Assembly (NCBI GenBank): GCA_046155605.1
Contig: JBJXFQ010000103.1
Location: forward strand, 1 to 7,153
Source: JAEUIZ01 sp046155605
GTDB taxonomy: Bacteria; Planctomycetota; Phycisphaerae; Phycisphaerales; UBA1924
Reading direction: 5' to 3'
Length of the DNA stretch: 7,153 nt
The position numbers and the translations under genes are program-made. Below are positions 1 to 6,639 of the stretch, one piece after another. The notes beneath the pieces were generated by a model. That model did not search any database. It was given only the letters and a program-made list of their open reading frames with translations, and was not told where the DNA came from. Each line of letters starts with the position of its first letter. Position 1 is the first letter of the stretch.

Positions 1-1499
1 CGATCCGCTGCGCCATCTACACCCGCAAGAGCACCGAGGAGGGGCTCAACCAAGAGTTCAACAGCCTCGACGCCCAACGCGAGAGCGCGATCGCGTACAT
101 CGCCAGCCAGAAGAACGAGGGGTGGCAATGCCTCCCCGAGAAATACGACGACGGCGGGTTCACGGGCGGGAACATTGAGCGCCCGGCGCTGAAGCGCCTG
201 ATGACCGACATCGAGACGGGGAAGATCGACTGCGTGATCGTCTACAAAGTCGATCGCCTGAGCCGGTCGCTGATGGACTTCTCCAGGCTGATGGAACTCT
301 TCGACCGCAAGGGCGTGTCATTCGTGAGCGTGACGCAGCAGTTCAACACGACCCACTCGATGGGGCGGCTGACGCTCAACATCCTCCTGTCGTTCGCGCA
401 GTTCGAACGCGAAATCATCTCCGAGCGCACGCGGGACAAGATCGCGGCGGCGCGCCGAAAGGGCAAATACGCCCTCGGTAAGCCGATCCTTGGGTACGAC
501 TACGTGCCCTGCCCCGCGCCCTTTACGGGTCGGCGGCTGGTGGTCAACAAGGCGGAGGCGGAGCGGATTCGGCGCATCTTCGAGTTGTACCTGGAGGTCC
601 GCAGCATCATGCGGGTCGCCGACGAGTGCAACGCTCGCGGGTGGACCACCAAGACCTGGACGACAACCGCGGGCCGCGTGGTTGGCAACCGGGCGTTCGA
701 CAAGACGATCATCTCGCGCCTGCTCCGGAGCCCCCTGTACGCGGGCAAGGTGCCGCACAACGGCGCTGTGTATGACGGCGAGCACGAAGCCATCGTCGAC
801 GAGGACCTCTTCCGTCGCGTGCAGACCCAACTGAAGCTGGCAGCGGAGCGCGGCGGGGCGAGCGTCAAGAACTCGACCGGCTCTCTGCTCGGCGGGTTGG
901 TGCGGTGCAAGGGGTGCGGGTGTGCCATGTGCCCGAGCAGTGCGTCGAAGAAGAAGCCCGACGGCTCGCGTGTCCGCTACCGCTACTACGTCTGCTCCAA
1001 CGCGGTGAAGCGCGGGCGGAAGCACTGCGCTGCCCCGTCCCTGCCCGGGCCTGCCCTTGAGACGTTCGTCATCGAGCAGGTCAAGGCCGTCCTTGTCAAT
1101 GACCTGTCGATGCGAGCCGTTGTCGCCCGGGCGCTGGATCTGCTGCGCGAGGCGGCGGAGCTCCGCGTCGCGGAACGAACACGGCTGCAGGGCGTGCTTG
1201 AACGGCTATTAGGCGAGGAGCCGTCGGCGGCGACGCTCCGGGAGATTGAGCGCGTTCGTCGAACGCTGACGGCCCTAACCCGGCAGATTGATCTGGATGC
1301 CGAGCGCTTGATCGACGAGGACGAGGTGGTCGGGGCCGTCGAGGCGTTCGACGGCGTGTGGAGCGCGATGACCCTCGCCGAGCAGGCAGAGTTCCTCCAT
1401 GTCGTAATCGCCACCGTCGAGTACGACGGCCAGACGCAGAACGTCTCAATCACCTTTCACCCCGGAGCAGAGTCCGCACCGGACACGGCGCTGCCATGA
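1..1499 (+). CDS. Large serine recombinase (5' end outside window)
   Basis: This is a site-specific DNA recombinase that would integrate or excise the element through a covalent phosphoserine intermediate. The reading frame is open from base 3 and the first visible residues are IRCAIYTRKSTEEG, so only about ten residues are missing. The catalytic Ser codon is at 30-32 and the DRLSRS motif, with a conserved Arg, is encoded at 252-269. Domains in order are resolvase catalytic, Recombinase (about 460-840), a zinc ribbon with Cys codons at 906, 915, 993 and 1026, then an Arg/Glu/Leu-rich helical, probably coiled-coil, segment (about 1130-1320). This is the standard architecture of phage-type large serine integrases at near full length, with no frameshift. 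An internal ATG at 201 is not the start, because it would remove the catalytic serine. The stop overlaps the next start as ATGA, so the two genes are coupled. The family is certain; that it mobilises this element is inferred. Confidence 0.96.
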   Translation, partial: IRCAIYTRKSTEEGLNQEFNSLDAQRESAIAYIASQKNEGWQCLPEKYDDGGFTGGNIERPALKRLMTDIETGKIDCVIVYKVDRLSRSLMDFSRLMELFDRKGVSFVSVTQQFNTTHSMGRLTLNILLSFAQFEREIISERTRDKIAAARRKGKYALGKPILGYDYVPCPAPFTGRRLVVNKAEAERIRRIFELYLEVRSIMRVADECNARGWTTKTWTTTAGRVVGNRAFDKTIISRLLRSPLYAGKVPHNGAVYDGEHEAIVDEDLFRRVQTQLKLAAERGGASVKNSTGSLLGGLVRCKGCGCAMCPSSASKKKPDGSRVRYRYYVCSNAVKRGRKHCAAPSLPGPALETFVIEQVKAVLVNDLSMRAVVARALDLLREAAELRVAERTRLQGVLERLLGEEPSAATLREIERVRRTLTALTRQIDLDAERLIDEDEVVGAVEAFDGVWSAMTLAEQAEFLHVVIATVEYDGQTQNVSITFHPGAESAPDTALP

Positions 1500-1966
1500 C
1501 CAAGCCACCCGAATCAGTTGAACGCCATCCCGCACGCCAGTCGATCACCACCACGGCACGATTCGTCGTTGGCGGGCGCGGTCGTGCGGCGTCCGAGCAG
1601 CCGGGCTCGGCTCCAACGCCGTTGTCGGGGCGCGTTCCCCGCGTCGCCAGGCTGATGGCGTTGGCGATCCGCTTCGATGCGCTGGTTCGGGAAGGCACGG
1701 TCTCCACGCAAGCCGATCTCGCCGCCGTCGGCCACGTCACCCGCGCCCGCGTCACCCAGATCATGAACCTGCTCCACCTTGCCCAAGACCTTCAGGAGGC
1801 GATCCTCGACCTGCCGCCGGTTCGTGCGGGCCGCGATCCGATCACCGAACACGACCTTCGCCCCATCGCCGCCGAGGTGGATTGGGCTGTCCAGCGGATC
1901 CTCTGGAGACGGCATTATCAGACCAGGACCGAGGAAGCATCTATTTGTATGGGCAGGCAGGCGTGA
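1496..1966 (+). CDS. ParB/KorB-like HTH protein coupled to the recombinase
   Basis: The gene encodes 156 residues. Its ATG shares bases with the recombinase TGA (ATGA), and there is no good Shine-Dalgarno sequence just upstream, so translation probably depends on reinitiation after the recombinase. The frame is open upstream of this ATG, but the overlap makes 1496 the best start. The first 45 residues look disordered. Residues 47-140 form a compact domain with a helix-turn-helix at about 72-93 (QADLAAVGHVTRARVTQIMN), like the HTH of ParB/KorB/SpoOJ proteins. I recall similar short proteins directly after serine recombinases in planctomycete elements. A role as DNA-binding cofactor, directionality factor or repressor is inferred. 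The last 15 or so residues, after LWRR, look unlike the family and lie in more AT-rich DNA, so the C-terminus may have been altered. Confidence 0.85.
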   Translation: MTKPPESVERHPARQSITTTARFVVGGRGRAASEQPGSAPTPLSGRVPRVARLMALAIRFDALVREGTVSTQADLAAVGHVTRARVTQIMNLLHLAQDLQEAILDLPPVRAGRDPITEHDLRPIAAEVDWAVQRILWRRHYQTRTEEASICMGRQA

Positions 1967-2059
1967 AGACATGACGTCCGGCGGTCGATACCAATAACAG
2001 CGACCTGCCAGTGAAGGCGGAGCAGCGTGCTCTGATCTCGTGGTCGTGAGGCCACCGAG

Positions 2060-2842
2060 ATGGGACATACCCGGTTAGGATATTTACCGAGATCGCGCAA
2101 GTGGCGAGAGGTGATCGGCCTCATCGCTGCCGGTGCCGGCGCTGACCAAATCGCCAACGCAATCATTTGCGCAGCCGAGACCGGTCTCATGGCCTCGGCG
2201 CACCACCCCGGCCTCGTCGAAGCGTTCTGGTCCCTCACACAGTTGACGCAGGCAGCCCGCGAGACGGACTTCGCCGCCGGGCTTCGTGCCCGCGGGTTCA
2301 ACGTCCCCGACAACCCGAGCCTTCCGGCGATTCTCAGCGCCGTTTCGCAGAACGTCGATCGGGCTATGCCCAACAACAAAGGCCGCACGGACCTGGGGGA
2401 GATGGCCCAGACTGCTGCGGTCGAGGTGACCAATCAGCTCGTGACGCAGCGGGCTTCGTCGCTCTTTGGCGCGACCGCGCAGGACGTACAGCGAGCATTC
2501 CGCGATCTCGGAACGGAGAAGAACTTCGGCGACCTGGGTAAGCAGTTCTTCGGGCAGTTGACCAACAAGGTGCTGCAGTTCTACGCAAGCCGGGAGTGTG
2601 CCAACCACGTCGGCCAAGGCCAGCGCTTCGCCAACCTCGCGGCCAAGGCTGCGTTCGACCAGGCGATGGACACGCACTGCCGCCAGGCATCCGTGATCGT
2701 GCAGAAGTTCGCGGGGGATTGGCAGTCCAAGCAGAACTGGAAGAACAAGGACACGGGAGGGATCACCCGGAAGCACGCCGAAGGCTTCGCGCACCAGGCG
2801 ATGAAGAAGATGGTCGCCGAGCTCAAGGAGGGTAACAAGTGA
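2060..2842 (+). CDS. Met-Gly partner protein of the QueC-like enzyme, unknown function
   Basis: I do not recognise a named family for this 260-residue protein. It begins MGHTRLGYLPRSRKWREVI, is mostly predicted helical, and has a moderately hydrophobic Ala/Ile-rich stretch at residues 17-45 that is too interrupted by charge to be a convincing membrane segment. The C-terminal third is rich in Lys, Gln and Ala. Three scattered cysteines make no metal motif, and no nuclease or ATPase signature is visible. A weak ribosome site (GTGAGG, 2046-2051) lies 8 bases before the ATG. Its stop overlaps the GTG start of the QueC-like gene by 4 bp, so the two are made together. Other antiviral QueC-like enzymes have a dedicated partner (QatB for QatC). 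Its position and exposed Gly2 make it a candidate protein substrate, but this is inference. Confidence 0.8.
   Translation: MGHTRLGYLPRSRKWREVIGLIAAGAGADQIANAIICAAETGLMASAHHPGLVEAFWSLTQLTQAARETDFAAGLRARGFNVPDNPSLPAILSAVSQNVDRAMPNNKGRTDLGEMAQTAAVEVTNQLVTQRASSLFGATAQDVQRAFRDLGTEKNFGDLGKQFFGQLTNKVLQFYASRECANHVGQGQRFANLAAKAAFDQAMDTHCRQASVIVQKFAGDWQSKQNWKNKDTGGITRKHAEGFAHQAMKKMVAELKEGNK
2825..2831 (+). promoter_or_regulatory. Strong Shine-Dalgarno deciding the GTG start at 2839
   Basis: AAGGAGG lies inside the last codons of the upstream gene, 7 bases before GTG 2839. It fixes the GTG as the start of the QueC-like gene over the in-frame ATG at 2854, and suggests strong, coupled translation. Confidence 0.8.
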
Positions 2843-4869
2843 CCCCTCCAGAGATGCTGTTCGCGTGCAATGAGGCCGCCTCGTCACACCCCGGCACCGT
2901 GGCGGGAGTGGCCAAGCTCCGCACCGCCGGCCACGGCAAGAATGTCCGAGTCGAACTCAACGACATCGGTCGCCAGTTCCACCAGGACATCGCTCCAGCG
3001 CTGATTGACCTGGTCGAGATCGCCGCGTTCGTCTACGTGGCCGACCAGATGAACCGCCGCGGAGCCGACGATGTTGAAACGATGGGTGCCAACTGGCGTC
3101 GCCGGATGCGCTTTGAGATTCCCGTTCGCGTTCCCACGCTGTGGAACTCAGCTCCCGTCGGCGACGCGCTGATGGAACTGCTCAGCTTTCTCTCGGAGGA
3201 CGAGTACGAGTTCACATTCAGTCAGTACAAGAACCCGCCAGCACTCGACTCATACCTCAGCTTTGGGAAGCTCGTGCAGCCGACTCCTCCGGAGTCGGTG
3301 GTGCTCTTTTCAGGCGGTCTGGATTCGCTTGGCGGTGTTGTCGAGGAGGTCGTGCGGGACAAGCGGGCTGCGCTGCTGGTCACTCACGCCTCGGCCGGAA
3401 CGATGCGGGAGCGGCACCACACGTTGACGTCCATGATCACGAACGCGAGCGGTGGACCCCGTCCGCACTTCATCACAGTGCGTGCGAGCAAGCAGCACCG
3501 AACGGAGAAGGAGTACACACAGCGCGCTCGCTCGTTTCTATACGCCTCGTTCGCCGTCGCGGTGGCACGCATGGCGGACCTGAACGCGATCCGCTTCTAC
3601 GAGAACGGTGTCGTCAGTCTCAACCTTCCCATGTCCCCGCAGGTGGTTGGGTCGCGAGCGACGCGCACGACACACCCGCGTGTGCTGGCGTGCATGCGCA
3701 AGTTCTTCTCCCTCGTCACGAACACGCAGTTCGACGTGGAGAATCGCTTCCTCTGGAAGACCAAGGCGGACGTCGTGGCCGACATCGTCAAGGCCGGGCA
3801 CGGCGCGATGATCGACTACTCGATCAGTTGCACTCACACCCGCAAGTACCGAAGGGACCAGCCTCACTGTGGGGTGTGCTCGCAGTGCATCGACCGTCGC
3901 TTCGCCGTCCTCGCGGCCGGCGCGGGGCAGTTCGAGCCGGAGGATCGGTACCGCCACAAGCTGTTGACCGACCCGCGGGACGAGGGTGAGTCCCGCATCA
4001 TGCTGGCGTCCTACCTGGAGACCGCGCAGCAGGTGGCTGCGATGGACGTCACGGCGTTCTACAACCGCTACGGGGAGGCGGTGCGGGCGTTGCCCCACAT
4101 TGATCTACCGGTCGATGACGCGGCCAAGCGGATCTTCGAGCTCTACAAACGACACGGCGAGCAGATCGTCGGCGCTATCGAAACAGCGGGCAAGGCCCAC
4201 ATGAGCCAGATCGTCAAGCGCTCGCTTCCTGAGAGCTGCACGCTCCGATTGGTTCACGATCCGAACCCCAACACCATCGTCGGAGTGAACGCACCGCCCG
4301 CTTCGGGCCCAACCGAGCCTCCGCCTCCGACGCATCAACTTGTGCAGGAGGGGCAGGGTTGGCTGCTGCGGTTCGATGGCATCGACAGGCGTTTCGCCCT
4401 GAGCGTGGGGATGCTGTACCTGCGTGAAATGCTCGCGTTTCCCAGCAAGCGGTTCACCGTCGCCCAGCTCTATGCAATGGCCCGGCCGCATCTGAAAGAC
4501 ATCCCGTCGGCCAGGGCAGAGGCAAAGTTTGACGCGAAGGAAGCCAGGGCGCTTTGGGTGCGAATCAACGAGCTCAATGACGACATCGCGGCGGCGGAGA
4601 AGGAAGGCAACACGACCGCCAAGCAGATCGCTGAGAACGAAAAGACCAAGCTGCTCGCGTACTTGCGCGAGGCCAACTTTGCAGGCCGGATGAAGGTCGA
4701 GAGTACTGATCAGAAGCGGCTGCGCGATCGCGTCCGGAACCGGGTCAACGACACGATCGAGATCATCAAGAAGTATCACTCCACCGCCGGCGCTCACATC
4801 GACGGGGCCATTCTCCGCGGTTCCGTCATGACCTATGAGCCCACCGATGTCCCTCCCTGGGATTTTTAG
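2839..4869 (+). CDS. QueC-like PP-loop enzyme with N- and C-terminal extensions (QatC/Cap9-like)
   Basis: The protein has 676 residues, against about 230 for housekeeping QueC, which makes preQ0 with ATP. Residues 1-150 are an extension including LNDIGRQFHQDI and WRRRMRFEIPVRVPTLW; it resembles, from memory, the N-terminal part of defence QueC-like proteins. The ATP-binding PP-loop is SGGLDS at 158-163. A zinc site follows: Cys331, Cys344, Cys347 and Cys350, the last three as CGVCSQC followed by IDRR, matching the QueC cysteine pattern. After a Pro-rich linker (about 480-498), residues 500-676 form a separate domain, with GWLLRFDGIDRRFALSVGML, a charged helical stretch, and a tail near HIDGAILRGSVMTYEPTDVPPW. 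No key catalytic residue appears to be missing. The GTG start overlaps the upstream stop and has an ideal ribosome site. I favour a defence-type 7-deazaguanine-transferring enzyme over queuosine synthesis because no queD, queE or queF is nearby. Confidence 0.85.
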   Translation: MTPPEMLFACNEAASSHPGTVAGVAKLRTAGHGKNVRVELNDIGRQFHQDIAPALIDLVEIAAFVYVADQMNRRGADDVETMGANWRRRMRFEIPVRVPTLWNSAPVGDALMELLSFLSEDEYEFTFSQYKNPPALDSYLSFGKLVQPTPPESVVLFSGGLDSLGGVVEEVVRDKRAALLVTHASAGTMRERHHTLTSMITNASGGPRPHFITVRASKQHRTEKEYTQRARSFLYASFAVAVARMADLNAIRFYENGVVSLNLPMSPQVVGSRATRTTHPRVLACMRKFFSLVTNTQFDVENRFLWKTKADVVADIVKAGHGAMIDYSISCTHTRKYRRDQPHCGVCSQCIDRRFAVLAAGAGQFEPEDRYRHKLLTDPRDEGESRIMLASYLETAQQVAAMDVTAFYNRYGEAVRALPHIDLPVDDAAKRIFELYKRHGEQIVGAIETAGKAHMSQIVKRSLPESCTLRLVHDPNPNTIVGVNAPPASGPTEPPPPTHQLVQEGQGWLLRFDGIDRRFALSVGMLYLREMLAFPSKRFTVAQLYAMARPHLKDIPSARAEAKFDAKEARALWVRINELNDDIAAAEKEGNTTAKQIAENEKTKLLAYLREANFAGRMKVESTDQKRLRDRVRNRVNDTIEIIKKYHSTAGAHIDGAILRGSVMTYEPTDVPPWDF

Positions 4870-4914
4870 GCCGCTACGCCGAATGTAGCGGCCCGCTACG
4901 CCGCGTGTAGCCCC
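4869..4914. repeat. Two 22-bp tandem copies, each palindromic
   Basis: Two adjacent 22-bp units (4871-4892 and 4893-4914) match at 18 of 22 positions. The first forms a perfect hairpin: GGCCGCTAC (4869-4877), a 7-base loop, then GTAGCGGCC (4885-4893). The second keeps only GCTAC/GTAGC (4895-4899 and 4907-4911). The first arm begins in the last base of the QueC-like stop codon. No T-tract follows, so it is not a classical intrinsic terminator. It could be a 3' processing or attenuation structure, a protein-binding site, or a scar at the cargo edge. Confidence 0.75.
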
Positions 4915-5026
4915 GGAGATGCCGGAGCGGCTGCCCGGCAGGATGTCCTCCTCGTTCACTGATCCACATCTCGCTCCGAGCTGCTGCCGGGCCCCTGCGG
5001 GCGATGTCTGAATCGAGGAGGCTTCA
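4915..5026 (+). promoter_or_regulatory. Possible structured leader of the sigma-like gene
   Basis: This non-coding stretch precedes the sigma-like gene. CCTCCTCG at 4947-4954 is perfectly complementary to CGAGGAGG at 5014-5021, which contains the gene's Shine-Dalgarno. A competing 9-bp pairing joins 4933-4941 with 4984-4992, and a 7-bp one joins 4923-4929 with 4972-4978. These pairings cross each other, so they are either alternatives or a pseudoknot. I see no clear -35/-10 promoter. In GC-rich DNA such pairings can arise by chance. Confidence 0.3.
5016..5021 (+). promoter_or_regulatory. Shine-Dalgarno of the sigma-like gene
   Basis: AGGAGG lies 5 bases before ATG 5027 and supports that start over any internal one. 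Confidence 0.7.
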
Positions 5027-5593
5027 ATGCCTTCGATCGCAGCAGACGTGGCGCTGTCGTGCGCCGAGCGTAGCGGGCTTTCCGCTTTCCCATCCCTCAC
5101 CGTCCAGCAGATCCGGTTCCGCACCGATCGGCTGGGCCGGCTGTTCGCACTCTCAACGGAGGAGATCGCCGATCTCCGCCAGGAGGTAGCAGCCGAGATC
5201 ACCCGTGCGATGCGACGCTTCAACCCAGCGATCGCATCGCAGACGACGTACTGCAAAGGCGTCATGAACCTGTGGTACGGCAACAAGTGCAAGCAGCTTC
5301 GCCGCGAGGCGAAGTGGCGTGCGCGCCTTGAGCCGCTCCCGCCGTTCGGCTCCGAGAGCGCGGAGTACGTCGAGCGCCGCCGGAGCGCGGTCTGCGATGT
5401 CGATCTCCGTCTGGACATCGAGTCGGCCATCAACCGTCTCCCCGACGATCTGCTGCCTATCGCACGTGATCTGCTGTGCGGCAAGTCGATCCCCGAGATC
5501 GCGGCGGCCCGTGGTGTCCACCGCGGAACTGTGAATCGGATCGTGTTGCAGCTGCGGGTTCACCTCGCGGATCTGGACCCGCATTCCAACTAG
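5027..5593 (+). CDS. Divergent sigma-70-family (ECF-like) protein
   Basis: The gene encodes 188 residues. Residues 42-95 (LSTEEIADLRQEVAAEITRA onwards, with MRRFNPA and a basic KQLRREAKWRAR stretch) resemble sigma region 2. Residues 126-180 resemble region 4: an LDIESAINRLPDDLLPIA helix pair followed by an HTH, SIPEIAAARGVHRGTVNRIV at about 154-173. A variable linker with LEPLPPFGSES joins them, as in two-domain ECF sigma factors. It probably directs RNA polymerase to element promoters, perhaps those of the phage recombination genes downstream. It has a clean ribosome site and starts the downstream gene group. Region 2 is diverged, so it might instead be a sigma-like transcription activator. 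The two-domain pattern is seen; the function is inferred. Confidence 0.75.
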   Translation: MPSIAADVALSCAERSGLSAFPSLTVQQIRFRTDRLGRLFALSTEEIADLRQEVAAEITRAMRRFNPAIASQTTYCKGVMNLWYGNKCKQLRREAKWRARLEPLPPFGSESAEYVERRRSAVCDVDLRLDIESAINRLPDDLLPIARDLLCGKSIPEIAAARGVHRGTVNRIVLQLRVHLADLDPHSN

Positions 5594-5611
5594 CGCGCGA
5601 CAAGCGGCGGC

Positions 5612-5648
5612 CGTGGGCAGAGGGGTACTGGCGTGCCCCTCTCCCACG
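5612..5648 (+). promoter_or_regulatory. Strong bulged hairpin between the sigma-like and AAA genes
   Basis: CGTGGG-C-AGAGGGG (5612-5625) pairs with CCCCTCT-CCCACG (5636-5648), giving a 13-bp stem with a single bulged C (5618) and a 10-base loop. It lies 18 bases after the sigma-like stop. No T-run follows, so it may be a factor-dependent terminator, a processing site or an mRNA-stabilising structure. A GTG at 5633 that could extend the AAA gene lies in the loop, which argues against that start. Confidence 0.55.
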
Positions 5649-5764
5649 CCACGCCGCTCCAGCCCGATCGAGCGCTCCCGCTCGTCCGGCTTGGCCAGGG
5701 TGATTTCACCCGCGACGTCTGGCCCGAGGACCTCGATCCCACATTCCGCAGCCACGGAGAACCC

Positions 5765-6580
5765 ATGCCCGCTCCCGCAACAGCCACCCTCATGAATCAG
5801 ATCAGCAAGGGCCGCAAGGCCCGTCCCCGCCGCGTGATGCTGTACGGCACTCACGGCATCGGCAAGAGCACCTTCGGCGCGATGGCCGAGAAGCCCATCT
5901 TTGTTCCCACCGAAGACGGACTGGCCGATATCGACTGCGAGTCGTTCCCGCTCGCCCGCAGCCTCGGCGAGGTGATGGCGGCGCTCGAGTCCCTGTACTC
6001 GGGCGACCACGACTACCGCACAGTCGTCATCGACAGCCTTGATTGGCTCGAGCGCCTCATCTGGGGCGAGGTCTGCGCCGACGAGAGCGTCGAGAACATC
6101 GAGAAGATTGGTTACGCGAAGGGCTTTGCCTTCGCGGTCGACAAGTGGCGGTCGGTGCTCGGTGCGCTCGATGCGCTCCGGACTGATCGCGGCATGACCG
6201 TGGTCCTCATCGCCCACGCCAAGATCGAGAAGTTCGAGAACCCCGAGACCGTGCCGTACGACCGCTACTCGCCGCGCCTGCACAAGCTCGCGTCGGCGCT
6301 CGTGCAGGAGTGGGCCGACGAGGTGCTCTTCGCCACGTACAAGGTCCACACGATCAAGGTCGACGAGGGGTTCAACAAGGCGAAGCACAACGGCGTCTCC
6401 ACGGGCGAGCGGATCATCCGCACCGTCGAGCGTCCGGCGCACGTCGCCAAGAACCGCTTGGGTCTGCCCGAGGAGATCCCGCTGGACTACCGCGTCTTCG
6501 CGGCGCTCGTGCGCGGCGAAGACCCCTCCGCTGCCGTTGTCACCCCTGTCCCCACCACCGACAACGCCGGCGCGGCCTGA
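5765..6580 (+). CDS. Phage AAA-family P-loop ATPase (AAA_24 / Sak4-like)
   Basis: From ATG 5765 the protein has 271 residues. A Walker A motif, GTHGIGKST, is at residues 28-36; a Walker B-like TVVIDSLDWL is at 86-95 with Asp90; MTVVLIAHAKIEKFE further on resembles the sensor region of RecA-like folds. This matches phage nucleotide-binding proteins of the AAA_24 group, related to Sak4, which promote single-strand annealing or exchange together with a phage ssDNA-binding protein. The next gene encodes such a candidate partner. I chose 5765 because a GGAGA element lies just upstream and family members usually begin shortly before the ISKGKR-like stretch. An in-frame GTG at 5633 would add 44 residues of unrelated, proline-rich sequence and sits in a hairpin loop. 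The family is confident; the exact recombination role is inferred. Confidence 0.88.
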   Translation: MPAPATATLMNQISKGRKARPRRVMLYGTHGIGKSTFGAMAEKPIFVPTEDGLADIDCESFPLARSLGEVMAALESLYSGDHDYRTVVIDSLDWLERLIWGEVCADESVENIEKIGYAKGFAFAVDKWRSVLGALDALRTDRGMTVVLIAHAKIEKFENPETVPYDRYSPRLHKLASALVQEWADEVLFATYKVHTIKVDEGFNKAKHNGVSTGERIIRTVERPAHVAKNRLGLPEEIPLDYRVFAALVRGEDPSAAVVTPVPTTDNAGAA

Positions 6581-6639
6581 GCGCCGTTGCCGTTGTTCAT
6601 ACCTCATCCGTCCATCACCAATCGCAAAGGAACTGATTC

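Noticed and set aside
1967..2059. Promoter for the QueC-like pair
   Set aside because: The gap and the AT-richer stretch at about 1935-1950 were scanned, but no -35/-10 pair with sensible spacing could be supported.
3280..3298. Perfect 8-bp inverted repeat with a 3-base loop just before the PP-loop codons
   Set aside because: It lies within coding sequence, is short, and is expected occasionally in GC-rich DNA. The protein reads through it normally.
3141..3989. 282-residue open frame on the plus strand inside the QueC-like gene
   Set aside because: It overlaps the PP-loop and zinc-motif coding region in another frame and is Arg/Gly-rich with no domain.
2839..4869. Housekeeping QueC for queuosine synthesis
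   Set aside because: It has large N- and C-terminal extensions, a dedicated overlapping partner gene and no queuosine genes nearby.
5161..5177. 7-bp inverted repeat with a 3-base loop inside the sigma-like gene
   Set aside because: It is within coding sequence and explained by Glu-Ile and Asp-Leu codons; nothing else suggests a site.
4105..5484. 459-residue open frame on the minus strand
   Set aside because: It lies opposite the end of the QueC-like gene and most of the sigma-like gene, is rich in Arg and Ser as shadow frames are, and shows no motif.
5633..5764. N-terminal extension of the AAA protein from GTG 5633
   Set aside because: The GTG sits in a hairpin loop, the added 44 residues do not resemble the family, and ATG 5765 has its own ribosome-site-like sequence.
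5153..6607. 484-residue open frame on the minus strand
   Set aside because: It is antisense to the sigma-like and AAA genes, which have clear motifs and ribosome sites. Its composition is that of GC-rich shadow frames and it has no recognisable domain.
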